Positions 6,723-13,249 of a DNA stretch of 13,413 nt are shown piece after piece. The stretch is from Actinomycetes bacterium. Its GTDB lineage: Bacteria > Actinomycetota > Actinomycetes > Actinomycetales > Cellulomonadaceae. The stretch covers positions 1 through 13,413 of the forward strand of contig JAEWEI010000006.1 in the NCBI GenBank assembly GCA_023389545.1. Direction: 5' to 3'. A program made the position numbers and the translations under genes. The notes under the pieces were generated by a model, which saw only the letters and a list, made by a program, of their open reading frames with translations, searched no databases and had not been told where the DNA came from. Numbering within the stretch: position 1 is the first letter of the stretch; the number at the start of each line of letters is the position of its first letter.

Positions 6723-7709
6723 ATGGACTGGCAGCAGATCCTCACCAACGTCGCCGGCGAGATCATCGCCCCGACCACCGCGGCGTACGCGCTGGCGGCG
6801 ATCGGCCTCAACGTGCACTTCGGCATGACCGGGCTGCTGAACTTCGGGCAGGCCGGGTTCATGCTCCTCGGCGCCTACGGCTACGCCATCGCGTCCATCG
6901 CGGGTTGGCCCGTGTGGGCGGCGTTCCTCGTCGCGCTGGCCTGCGCTGTGGTCTTCGCGCTGATCCTCGGCGTGCCGACGCTCAAGCTGCGGGGCGACTA
7001 CCTGGCGATCGTCACGATCGCCGCCGCGGAGATCATCCGCATGATCGGTCGTTCCACGTCGATGACGGCCGTCACCGGCGGGAACGCGGGCCTCGCCGGC
7101 GACGGCTTCAAGGGGTCCTTCCAAGACCTGTCTCCCCTACCGGACGGGAGCTTCGCGATCGGGCCCTGGTCCTACTCCACCAACCTCTCCAACAGCTGGT
7201 GGGTGCGCATCGTCGGGTGGGCGCTCGTGGCCCTCGCCTGCTTCCTGGTGTGGCGGTGGATGAGGAGCCCATGGGGCCGGGTGCTCAAGGGCATCCGCGA
7301 GGACGAGGACGCGGTCCGCTCGCTCGGCAAGAACGTCTACGCCTACAAGATGCAGGCGCTCGTCCTCGGCGGCGCGATCGGCGCGGTGGCGGGCATCGTG
7401 TACGTGCTGCCACGAGCCGTCCAACCGGACTCGATGGGCCGCCCCATGACCTTCTATGTCTGGACGATCCTGCTGCTGGGCGGCGCCGCCACGGTGTTCG
7501 GACCGGTGCTCGGGTCGATCCTGCTGTGGACCACGCTCATGCTGATCAAGACGGTGCTGCGCGACGTGGTGCCCACGACGGTGCTGCGCACCGAGCAGAT
7601 CGAGATGCTCGGCTGGGTGCTGGTCGGCGTGACCCTCATGCTCCTGGTGATCTTCCGACCACAAGGAATCCTCGGCGACCGCAAGGAGCTGGCGATCGAT
7701 GTCCGCTGA
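6723..7709 (+). CDS. livM: Branched-chain amino acid ABC permease LivM
   Basis: 328 residues, ATG at 6723 with CGGAGG 6 nt upstream, 12 nt after the livH stop. It shows the family hallmark ALAAIGLNVHFGMTGLLNFG (residues about 21-40), the conserved PTLKLRGDYLAIVTIA strand-loop, an EAA-like cytoplasmic loop for contact with the ATPases (LKGIREDEDAVRSLGKN) and the closing FRPQGILGDRKEL. Multiple hydrophobic helices agree with the 8-10 helices expected of the family. With LivH it forms the membrane channel of the importer. Its 3' end overlaps the livG start by 11 bp, so translation of the two is probably coupled. No defects seen. Confidence 0.95.
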   Translation: MDWQQILTNVAGEIIAPTTAAYALAAIGLNVHFGMTGLLNFGQAGFMLLGAYGYAIASIAGWPVWAAFLVALACAVVFALILGVPTLKLRGDYLAIVTIAAAEIIRMIGRSTSMTAVTGGNAGLAGDGFKGSFQDLSPLPDGSFAIGPWSYSTNLSNSWWVRIVGWALVALACFLVWRWMRSPWGRVLKGIREDEDAVRSLGKNVYAYKMQALVLGGAIGAVAGIVYVLPRAVQPDSMGRPMTFYVWTILLLGGAATVFGPVLGSILLWTTLMLIKTVLRDVVPTTVLRTEQIEMLGWVLVGVTLMLLVIFRPQGILGDRKELAIDVR

Positions 7710-8628
7710 CACCCCTCCCGGCCGGGCCGCCGCCCGCCTCGCCCTCGCGGACGTCGAGCGCGTCCCCGGCGCCGCGAAGCCCGACCCGATCCTGAGCGCA
7801 CAGGATGTGACCCGGGCGTTCGGCGGCATGACGGCCGTCGACGTGGACCGCTTGGAGGTGCAGCGTGGCGCGATCACCGCGCTGATCGGCCCCAACGGCG
7901 CCGGCAAGACGACGCTGTTCAACCTGCTCACCGGATTCGACCGGCCGGACTCCGGAACGTGGTCCTTCGAGGGGCGCTCGCTCGCACGCGTGCCCGCCGC
8001 GAAGGTCGCCCAGGCCGGCATGGTCCGCACCTTCCAGCTCACCAAGGCGCTGTCCCGCATGACGGTGCTGGAGAACATGCGCCTGGGGGCCACCGACCAG
8101 GGCGGGGAGAACCTGTTCGTGGCGCTGGCGCCCGCGCTGTGGCGGAAGCGCGAGGCGCAGATCACCGAGCAGGCGCTCGAGCTGCTCGAGCGGTTCCGAC
8201 TGCTGGAGAAGAAGGACGACTTCGCGGGGAGCCTGTCGGGTGGGCAGCGCAAGCTGCTGGAGATGGCCCGCGCCCTCATGAGCAAGCCCACGATGGTGAT
8301 GCTGGACGAGCCGATGGCCGGCGTGAACCCGGCCCTTACCCAGTCGCTGCTGGGCCACATCCAGGCGCTGCGCGACGAGGGGACCACCGTGCTGTTCGTC
8401 GAGCACGACATGCACATGGTGCGGCACATCTCCGACTGGGTGGTGGTGATGGCCGAGGGCCGCATCGTCGCCGAGGGCCCACCCGAGTCCGTCATGCGGG
8501 AGCAGGCCGTCATCGACGCCTACCTGGGCGCGCACCACGACACCGACCTGGGCGACGACCGCCTGCTCGAGGACGACGTCACCGAACAGCTCGAGGCAGA
8601 GGCCCAGGCCGAGGAGGAGCAGCGATGA
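7699..8628 (+). CDS. livG: Branched-chain amino acid ABC transporter ATP-binding protein LivG
   Basis: 309 residues, ATG at 7699 inside the end of livM, with AAGGAG about 10 nt upstream. The ATPase core begins near residue 30 after a non-conserved N-terminal extension: Walker A GPNGAGKTT (K70), the LivG-type FQLTKALSRMTVLENM Q-loop region, signature LSGGQRK (from L179), Walker B VMLDEP (D203, E204) and H-loop EHD (H236). Motifs are complete, so it should be active. It pairs with LivF to power import. After the usual end of the family (IDAYLGA) there is an unusual acidic tail of about 30 residues, rich in Asp and Glu. The Glu-Glu-Glu codons near its end also supply the GAGGAGG SD for livF, with which it overlaps by ATGA. 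Confidence 0.95.
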   Translation: MSADTPPGRAAARLALADVERVPGAAKPDPILSAQDVTRAFGGMTAVDVDRLEVQRGAITALIGPNGAGKTTLFNLLTGFDRPDSGTWSFEGRSLARVPAAKVAQAGMVRTFQLTKALSRMTVLENMRLGATDQGGENLFVALAPALWRKREAQITEQALELLERFRLLEKKDDFAGSLSGGQRKLLEMARALMSKPTMVMLDEPMAGVNPALTQSLLGHIQALRDEGTTVLFVEHDMHMVRHISDWVVVMAEGRIVAEGPPESVMREQAVIDAYLGAHHDTDLGDDRLLEDDVTEQLEAEAQAEEEQR

Positions 8629-9425
8629 GCACCGACCCAGGACAGGTCAGCGCCGACGTCCACCGCGGGGCGCCCGCCGGCGAGCCGCTGCTCGCCGCCA
8701 CCGACCTGGTGGCCGGTTACGTCCCTGGCGTCGACATCCTGGGCGGCTGCGACCTGGTGGTGCACCCCGGCGAGCTGGTCGGCATCATCGGGCCCAACGG
8801 CGCCGGGAAGTCGACGCTCCTCAAGGCGCTGTTCGGGCTGGTGACCATCCGGTCGGGAACCGTCGTGCTCAAGGACGAGGACATCACCAACCACCGGGCC
8901 GACTCCCTGGTGCGGCGAGGAGTCGGCTTCGTGCCGCAGAACAACAACGTGTTCCCCTCGCTCACCATCGAGGAGAACCTGCAGATGGGCGTGTTCCAGG
9001 CCCCGAAGATCTTCGCTGACAGGTTCGAGTTCATCGTCGACCTTTTCCCCACGCTCGGCGACAGGCGCCGGCAGCGCGCCGGGTCCCTGTCCGGCGGGGA
9101 ACGGCAGATGGTCGCGATGGCGCGCGCGCTGATGATGGACCCGTCGGTGCTGCTGCTCGACGAGCCCTCCGCCGGCCTGTCCCCCGTCCGCCAGGACGAG
9201 ACGTTCATCCGCACGCGCAAGATCAACCGCGCCGGGGTGTCCGTGGTGATCGTGGAGCAGAACGCCCGCCGCTGCCTGCAGATCTGCGACCGCGCGTACG
9301 TCCTCGACCAGGGTCGCAACGCCTACTCGGGCCCGGGCCGCGAGCTCATGCACGACCCGAAGGTCATCGAGCTCTATCTGGGCACGCTGGCCACCGACGT
9401 CGAGGGCGGCGCCGAGGCCGACTGA
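8625..9425 (+). CDS. livF: Branched-chain amino acid ABC transporter ATP-binding protein LivF
   Basis: 266 residues, ATG at 8625 overlapping the livG TGA (ATGA, 8625-8628), preceded by GAGGAGG. Motifs: Walker A GPNGAGKST (K62), Q-loop region VPQNNNVFPSLTIEENLQMG, signature LSGGERQ (from L155), Walker B LLLDEP (D179, E180), then VEQNARR where most ABC proteins have the switch His; Gln at this place is normal for LivF. The second cytoplasmic ATPase of the importer and last gene of the operon; a strong terminator hairpin follows 12 nt after the stop. A short non-conserved N-terminal extension of about 20 residues precedes the first strand. Confidence 0.95.
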   Translation: MSTDPGQVSADVHRGAPAGEPLLAATDLVAGYVPGVDILGGCDLVVHPGELVGIIGPNGAGKSTLLKALFGLVTIRSGTVVLKDEDITNHRADSLVRRGVGFVPQNNNVFPSLTIEENLQMGVFQAPKIFADRFEFIVDLFPTLGDRRRQRAGSLSGGERQMVAMARALMMDPSVLLLDEPSAGLSPVRQDETFIRTRKINRAGVSVVIVEQNARRCLQICDRAYVLDQGRNAYSGPGRELMHDPKVIELYLGTLATDVEGGAEAD

Positions 9426-9437
9426 CCCCGAGCGTGA

Positions 9438-9472
9438 GAGAGGGCCCGGCGGGTTGACCGCCGGGCCCTCTC
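9438..9472. terminator. Bidirectional terminator hairpin between livF and livK
   Basis: GAGAGGGCCCGGCGG (9438-9452), loop GTTGA, and CCGCCGGGCCCTCTC (9458-9472) form a perfect 15-bp GC-rich stem. It sits 12 nt after the livF stop and 17 nt after the livK stop on the other strand. Neither side has a real T-run, which is common in high-GC actinobacteria. Being symmetric, it can serve both convergent genes. Confidence 0.85.
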
Positions 9473-9489
9473 GCGTGGTGCTCAGCGCG

Positions 9490-10749
9490 TCACAGCTCGC
9501 CGAACTCCGCCTTGATCCAGGTGTACTTGTTGTCCTCGCCGTACTGGTAGATCCCAATGAACGCCGACGACGGGTCGTTCTGGTCGTTGAACGGACCAGC
9601 CCCCGAGACGGCCTTGTACGCGATCTCGTTGCCCGCCTCGAGCTCCTTGACGCCGTCCGCGAAGGAGGTGACCTCCGTGCCGCCGTTCGCCCCCGAGACG
9701 GCCGCCAGGTTCTCCTGAATGGTCGGCCCGTCCGTGGCGCCGCCCTTCACCGCGGCCAGCGCGGCCAGGATCACCGCGTCATAGGACTCCGCCGAGTAGG
9801 AGAAGTCCTTGAGGCCGCTGTCGACCTCGAGCAGGCGCTTCTGGAACGCGTCGTCCGGGAACGCCCCGGGCAAGGTGCCTTGCGCGCCCGTGAGGGTGCC
9901 GGGCGCCAGGTCGGCGCTGTAATCCGACAGGTTGCCGTCCACGAAGTACAGCTTGGAGGTGTCGAAGCCCTGCGCCACGAGCTCGGGGACGATGAGCTTG
10001 GTCTGCGCGAACGCGATGATCGCGATGGCGTCCGGGTTCGTGGCCAGCGCGCTGCTGACGATCGTGTTGAAGTTCTGCTCCGTCGGGTCGAACTCCTGCC
10101 CCGCGGCGCCGTAGGTGAGCGTCCCGCCTGCCGTCTCCACGGTGTCCTGGAGGACGTCGCGCAGGGACGTGCCGTAGTCCTCGTTGAAGACGATGGCCGC
10201 GACGTTCTGGTGCCCGTCGTTGAGGATCAAGTTCCCGAGCGACGCCCCCTGGAGCAGGTCGGACGGCGCTGTGCGGAAGTAGAACGGGTCACGGCCGGAC
10301 AGGTCGGTGGCGGTGTTCGCCGGTGAGATCTGGACGATCTCCGCGTTGGTGATGTCGTCCACCACGTTGCGCGTCACCGACGAGGCCGCGGCGCCGATGA
10401 TGACCTGCACGCCCTTGCCGATGAGGTCCGTGACCGACTGCGTCGCCACCTCGGCGTGATCGGCGTCCGACGAGTCGGCGTGCTCGACGACGACGTCCTG
10501 CCCGAGGACGCCGCCCGCCTCGTTGATCTCCTGGATGGCCAGGTCGACGCCAGCGATCTCCGGCGGCCCGAGGAAGGCGAGCGACCCGGTCTGCGGCAGC
10601 AGAGAGCCGATGACAAGGGCCTCCGTGCCGCCCTCGCCGCCTTCACCCGCCGACGCATCGGGGCCGGGATCGGAGGAGCATGCGGTCAGGGCGAGTGCAA
10701 TGGCCCCCGCGAGGGCGGCGACTCGGATTCCATGCGACGAACGAATCAT
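9490..10749 (-). CDS. livK: Branched-chain amino acid ABC transporter substrate-binding lipoprotein LivK
   Basis: 419 residues from ATG at 10749, with AAGGGG 8 nt upstream; the frame extends to 10824 but without a ribosome site. The signal sequence ends in a lipobox ALTAC (Cys24), so the protein should be lipid-anchored outside the membrane. A short Gly/Glu/Ser linker leads into the Peripla_BP_6 fold: LVIGSLLPQTGSLAFLGPPE, VDLAIQEINEAGGVLGQDV, VIIGAAASSVTRNVVDDI and QISPANTATDLSG, the family's two-lobe ligand pocket region. It binds an amino acid or related ligand (branched-chain amino acids, amides and urea are all handled by this family) and passes it to LivHM. It is convergent to livHMGF rather than part of the operon, so it has its own promoter (see 10814-10845). 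Confidence 0.93.
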   Translation of the reverse strand: MIRSSHGIRVAALAGAIALALTACSSDPGPDASAGEGGEGGTEALVIGSLLPQTGSLAFLGPPEIAGVDLAIQEINEAGGVLGQDVVVEHADSSDADHAEVATQSVTDLIGKGVQVIIGAAASSVTRNVVDDITNAEIVQISPANTATDLSGRDPFYFRTAPSDLLQGASLGNLILNDGHQNVAAIVFNEDYGTSLRDVLQDTVETAGGTLTYGAAGQEFDPTEQNFNTIVSSALATNPDAIAIIAFAQTKLIVPELVAQGFDTSKLYFVDGNLSDYSADLAPGTLTGAQGTLPGAFPDDAFQKRLLEVDSGLKDFSYSAESYDAVILAALAAVKGGATDGPTIQENLAAVSGANGGTEVTSFADGVKELEAGNEIAYKAVSGAGPFNDQNDPSSAFIGIYQYGEDNKYTWIKAEFGEL

Positions 10750-10813
10750 GCGTGGTACCCCTTCGGCTACGGTCCCGCCGTGCTGGAGGCAGGGCGGTTC
10801 GAACTGTGCGGGA

Positions 10814-10845
10814 AACCTAGCCATCCTTTGTGTCGGTTACGTGAC
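10814..10845 (-). promoter_or_regulatory. Candidate livK promoter and GlnR-like box
   Basis: On the minus strand TAGGTT (10819 down to 10814) is a possible -10 of the TANNNT type. About 10 bp upstream lies GTCAC-GTAACC-GACAC (10845 down to 10830), which matches 9 of the 10 specified positions of the a/b half-pair GTnAC-n6-GaAAC described for the nitrogen regulator GlnR in Streptomyces (nA at the third base of the second half is C here). A second TAGGTTAC lies further upstream (around 10886-10879), in inverted relation to GGTTAC at 10835-10840. Only one half-pair is present, so regulation by GlnR is speculative. Confidence 0.3.
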
Positions 10846-10917
10846 TTGGCGTACACCCGCGCCCGTTGTGGCCTATTTGTAACCTAAGTCGCCGTGTGAA
10901 GTCACCCATGGCAGCAC

Positions 10918-10956
10918 AAAAGCCCGGCCCTCCACGCCAATGGGGAGGTCCGGGCT
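10918..10956 (-). terminator. Rho-independent terminator of the ANTAR regulator gene
   Basis: On the minus strand AGCCCGGACCTCC pairs with GGAGGGCCGGGCT (plus-strand arms 10944-10956 and 10921-10933): 12 of 13 positions match, with a 10-nt loop, and TTT follows. It starts 14 nt after the stop of the ANTAR gene and separates it from livK, transcribed in the same direction. Confidence 0.85.
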
Positions 10957-10970
10957 CAGGGGCGGGTCAC

Positions 10971-11675
10971 TCAGGAGCCGCTGCCACCCACCTGGTCGAT
11001 GACGGCGTCGGCGACCTCGCGCATCGTCAGACGGCGGTCCATCGACGTCTTCTGGATCCACCGGAAGGACTCCGGCTCGGTCAGGCCCATCTTGGCCATG
11101 AGCAGTCCCTTGGCGCGGTCCACGCGCTTGCGGGTCTCGAACCGCTCGGCCAGGTCGGCGACCTCGGACTCGAGGGCCGAGATCTGCGCGTAGCGCGAGA
11201 TCGCGATCTCGAGTGCGGGCAGCAGGTCCGCCGGGCTGAACGGCTTCACGACGTAGGCCATCGCGCCGGCGTCACGCGCCCGCTCGACGAGCTCGGTCTG
11301 CGAGAACGCGGTGAGCAGCACCACGGGGGCGACGTGCGCCTTCCCGATGCGCTCGGCCGCGGAGATTCCGTCGAGCACGGGCATCTTGACGTCCATGACG
11401 ACGACGTCGGGCTTGAGCTCGAGGGCCAGCGCCACAGCGGTCTCGCCGTCACCGGCCTCCCCCACGACCTCGAAACCCGCCTCGCGGAGCGTCTCGACGA
11501 CGTCCATCCGGATCAGCGCCTCGTCCTCGGCGACGACCGCGCGGCGCGCCGGGCGCGTCGGCGACGGCTCGGGCGCCTCGGGGGTGGACGGGGCGGCAGT
11601 GCCGCTCAGGTCCAGAGGGGTGCCAGCACCCTCGGTGCTGGGCGTCGTGCTCGGGGATTCCTCATTCGTGCTCAC
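10971..11675 (-). CDS. pdtaR: ANTAR-domain response regulator (PdtaR-like)
   Basis: 234 residues from GTG at 11675. Residues about 45-160 form a receiver domain with acidic pocket E50/D51 (VVAEDEALIRMD), phospho-acceptor D95 in VVVMDVKMP, T122 in LLTAFS and K144 in YVVKPF. After a coiled linker (ISALESEVADLAERFETRKR) comes the ANTAR RNA-binding domain with RVDRAKGLLMAKMGLTEPES and the C-terminal LTMREVADAVI. Architecture and sequence pattern match PdtaR (Rv1626) of mycobacteria, which when phosphorylated by PdtaS binds paired RNA hairpins and prevents transcription termination. The kinase is not in this window. The first 44 residues are Ser/Thr/Pro/Glu-rich and not part of the usual domain. 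The GTG lacks an SD but has TAGGCT 6 nt upstream, which suggests a leaderless transcript. A T-run terminator follows the gene. Confidence 0.93.
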   Translation of the reverse strand: MSTNEESPSTTPSTEGAGTPLDLSGTAAPSTPEAPEPSPTRPARRAVVAEDEALIRMDVVETLREAGFEVVGEAGDGETAVALALELKPDVVVMDVKMPVLDGISAAERIGKAHVAPVVLLTAFSQTELVERARDAGAMAYVVKPFSPADLLPALEIAISRYAQISALESEVADLAERFETRKRVDRAKGLLMAKMGLTEPESFRWIQKTSMDRRLTMREVADAVIDQVGGSGS

Positions 11676-11681
11676 GGCGCC

Positions 11682-11687
11682 AGCCTA
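11682..11687 (-). promoter_or_regulatory. Candidate -10 box (TAGGCT) for leaderless ANTAR gene
   Basis: On the minus strand TAGGCT is followed by GGCGCC and the GTG at 11675. Spacing and sequence closely resemble the box before polA (TAGGTT, GGCACCC, GTG). It fits a leaderless transcript starting at the GTG. No convincing -35 box is seen. Confidence 0.4.
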
Positions 11688-11801
11688 ATGCCGCGCGGGC
11701 CATGGCGTGGCCGGACGGCCCCGCGACAGTGCCCGTGGTTCGCGCATGTGCGGCGGCCCTGTCGCCGTTCGGTGCGCCGAGCACGGTACTGTTCTGCGCG
11801 G

Positions 11802-11875
11802 GCCCCGATAGCCCAATCGGCAGAGGCGTTCGGCTCAAACCCGATCCAGTGTGGGTTCGAATCCCACTCGGGGCA
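11802..11875 (+). tRNA. tRNA-Leu-like, anticodon CAA, with short variable loop
   Basis: A 74-nt cloverleaf. Acceptor stem GCCCCGA (11802-11808) pairs perfectly with TCGGGGC (11868-11874), with discriminator A at 11875 and no encoded CCA. The D arm is a 3-bp stem with loop AATCGGCAGA, containing the GG pair. The anticodon loop CTCAAAC (11834-11840) gives anticodon CAA (11836-11838), reading UUG (Leu); its stem has 4 pairs plus a T-T mismatch at the outer position. T arm GTGGG-TTCGAAT-CCCAC (11851-11867) is perfect. The variable region is only CCAGT (11846-11850), whereas bacterial tRNA-Leu normally has a long class II variable arm. A TACTGT hexamer at 11787-11792 could be its -10. The gene ends 4 nt before the stop codon of the convergent lipoprotein gene, with no terminator between. 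Confidence 0.85.
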
Positions 11876-11879
11876 CTCT

Positions 11880-12641
11880 TCACCACGTCGCGACCACGGC
11901 GGCCAGCCCGTTGCTGTCACCGGACCAGTTCCAGTAGCCAATGTCGCTCATGCAGTTGAACTGGACCGGATCCGACGGGATCGTCCCGGACTTCGAGGAG
12001 AGCTCGACGAAAGCCTCGTCCTCAACCCAGTCCACGCCATGCTGGTCCAGGCAATCGCGCAACGCGGGGAGCAGAGCCGCAGTCCGCCGCTCCTCGAACG
12101 CGATCACGTCCGGTGAGCCGATCTGCCAGTAGCCCTCCACGAACTCCGCGTGCAGCCGGTAGCACGCGTCGGCCGCCCGTTCCACGGCGTTGCCGTTCGC
12201 GCCCACCTGGTAGGCGATCACCGTGGCGCCGTTCTGCTGCTTCGGCTGCTGAACGCTCACCGTCGCCCCCGCCTCGCGCATGCACGCGAACGCGCGCGTG
12301 AGCGACTGCTCGTACTCGTCGTACGTCACGACCCCGTCCGCGAGGACCGCGATCTGCTCCGGATCGGCGCCCGACTCGGCCGCGCCAGCCTGCGCGGCGG
12401 CCATCGGGTCCATTCGCTCACCCGGAGCGGCGAGGTTGTCGGCTGAGGCGTCTCCTTGGGCGCTCGACTCCTGGTGCGCCGACGCGGGGGCGGCGTTGTG
12501 GGGGGCGGCGTTGTGGGGGGAGCAGCCTGGCGCCATGAGCATGAGACCGACGATTGCGGCGCCGCTGACGACCCGACGTCGATCACTGCGCGCGGGACCA
12601 CGCCCCGCTCCGGCAGCCCTCGTGCTGTGACGTTGGCGCAT
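11880..12641 (-). CDS. Putative lipoprotein of unknown function with conserved-looking cysteines
   Basis: 253 residues. Two ATGs compete (12647 and 12641); AAGGAG directly abuts the first and is 6 nt from the second, so I chose 12641. An Arg-rich n-region (RSDRRR) and hydrophobic core (VVSGAAIVGLMLMAPGC) end in a lipobox-like APGC with Cys40; the Pro in the box is not ideal. A low-complexity linker contains PHNAA twice, from a tandem 15-bp DNA repeat. The mature domain (about 90-253) contains VTYDEYEQSLTRAFACMREAG, DACYRLHAEFVEGYWQ, ALRDCLDQHG and FNCMSDIGYWNWSG, so four Cys (120, 160, 197, 230) could form two disulfides outside the cell. I do not recognise a named family. It is divergent from the gene at 12743 and convergent with the tRNA. 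Confidence 0.75.
   Translation of the reverse strand: MRQRHSTRAAGAGRGPARSDRRRVVSGAAIVGLMLMAPGCSPHNAAPHNAAPASAHQESSAQGDASADNLAAPGERMDPMAAAQAGAAESGADPEQIAVLADGVVTYDEYEQSLTRAFACMREAGATVSVQQPKQQNGATVIAYQVGANGNAVERAADACYRLHAEFVEGYWQIGSPDVIAFEERRTAALLPALRDCLDQHGVDWVEDEAFVELSSKSGTIPSDPVQFNCMSDIGYWNWSGDSNGLAAVVATW
12491..12520 (-). repeat. 15-bp tandem duplication inside the lipoprotein linker
   Basis: CGGCGTTGTGGGGGG occurs twice, perfectly, at 12491-12505 and 12506-12520. It is in frame and encodes the doubled PHNAA of the linker after the lipobox Cys. The G-run on the plus strand makes replication slippage a plausible origin. Confidence 0.9.
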
Positions 12642-12742
12642 GCTCATCTCCTTGCTCGACGGCCCGGCTTCGTTGCCGGAACCCGCCGATCCTGGCACGC
12701 TCGCGCCGACTTGCGGCGTGGTGGCGGTGCGAGGATGGGCGG
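12642..12742. other. Divergent intergenic region between lipoprotein and small protein
   Basis: About 100 bp holding both ribosome sites: AAGGAG for the minus-strand lipoprotein (about 12648-12653) and GAGGA (about 12731-12735) for the plus-strand gene. Both promoters must lie here or within the coding ends. I could not identify -10/-35 boxes or a clear dyad. Confidence 0.35.
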
Positions 12743-13237
12743 GTGACAGCCAGCATCGACACCAGCCCCGACGACGGTCCGCTCGCCGAGATCGGCAGGG
12801 CGGTCGCTGCCGCCGACCGGGCCGAGTCCGACCTGGAGGACGCGGTCGAGGCGGCGCTGGCCGCGGGGGCGCCCTCGGCCGCGATCAGCCGGGTGCTCGC
12901 CGGGCGCGGCTCGGCGTTGCGCGCCTCCGTCCGCGAGCTCGTGGCGGCGCTGGGGCCGACGTACGTCGCAGCGGTGGCGAAGGCCGCCAGCAAGGAACAG
13001 GTCAGCGGGTGGGCGCAGTCCCACGGCCCCTTGCCGGGGCCCGATGCCGCGCTCCGCCTACGCCTCGCACACCAGACCTGGCTGCGGGTCGCGAGCACGC
13101 AGGGCCAGGATGCGGCCCGCGCCTGGTTCCTCGGCGCGAATCCGCGTCTCGGCGGCGACTCGCCGCTGGTGGCGATCAAGAAGGACCGCAGAGCCGAGGT
13201 CACGGCGGCGGTGGACGCGCTGCTCGACGGCGAGTAG
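12743..13237 (+). CDS. Small Ala-rich protein, C-terminus resembling Xre/MbcA/ParS toxin-binding domain
   Basis: 164 residues from GTG at 12743, with GAGGA about 7 nt upstream. The N-terminal half is helical and Ala/Glu-rich, with a segment (AGAPSAAISRVLAGRGSALR, 41-60) that could be a degenerate helix-turn-helix. The C-terminal WFLGANPRLGGDSPLVAIKK (128-147) followed by a short amphipathic helix (AEVTAAVDALLDGE) resembles the W..xxNPxLgGxsPl pattern of the DUF2384/MbcA-ParS-Xre antitoxin C-terminal domain. No RES-type toxin gene is next to it within the window, so an antitoxin role is not supported by context; it may be a stand-alone regulator. The family call is pattern memory only. A terminator-like hairpin follows 13 nt after the stop. 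Confidence 0.72.
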   Translation: MTASIDTSPDDGPLAEIGRAVAAADRAESDLEDAVEAALAAGAPSAAISRVLAGRGSALRASVRELVAALGPTYVAAVAKAASKEQVSGWAQSHGPLPGPDAALRLRLAHQTWLRVASTQGQDAARAWFLGANPRLGGDSPLVAIKKDRRAEVTAAVDALLDGE

Positions 13238-13249
13238 TCCTCCGGGCGC

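Noticed and set aside
5201..7795. 864-residue plus-strand open frame across livH and livM
   Set aside because: It is a +1-type shadow of livH/livM: Arg/His/Pro-rich, crosses two real genes, and has no ribosome site or family motif.
7137..8538. Long minus-strand open frames opposite livM/livG
   Set aside because: These are antisense shadows of complete genes with intact ABC motifs on the plus strand.
10866..12116. 416-residue plus-strand open frame
   Set aside because: It runs antisense through the ANTAR gene, then through the tRNA and into the lipoprotein gene antisense; no coding features.
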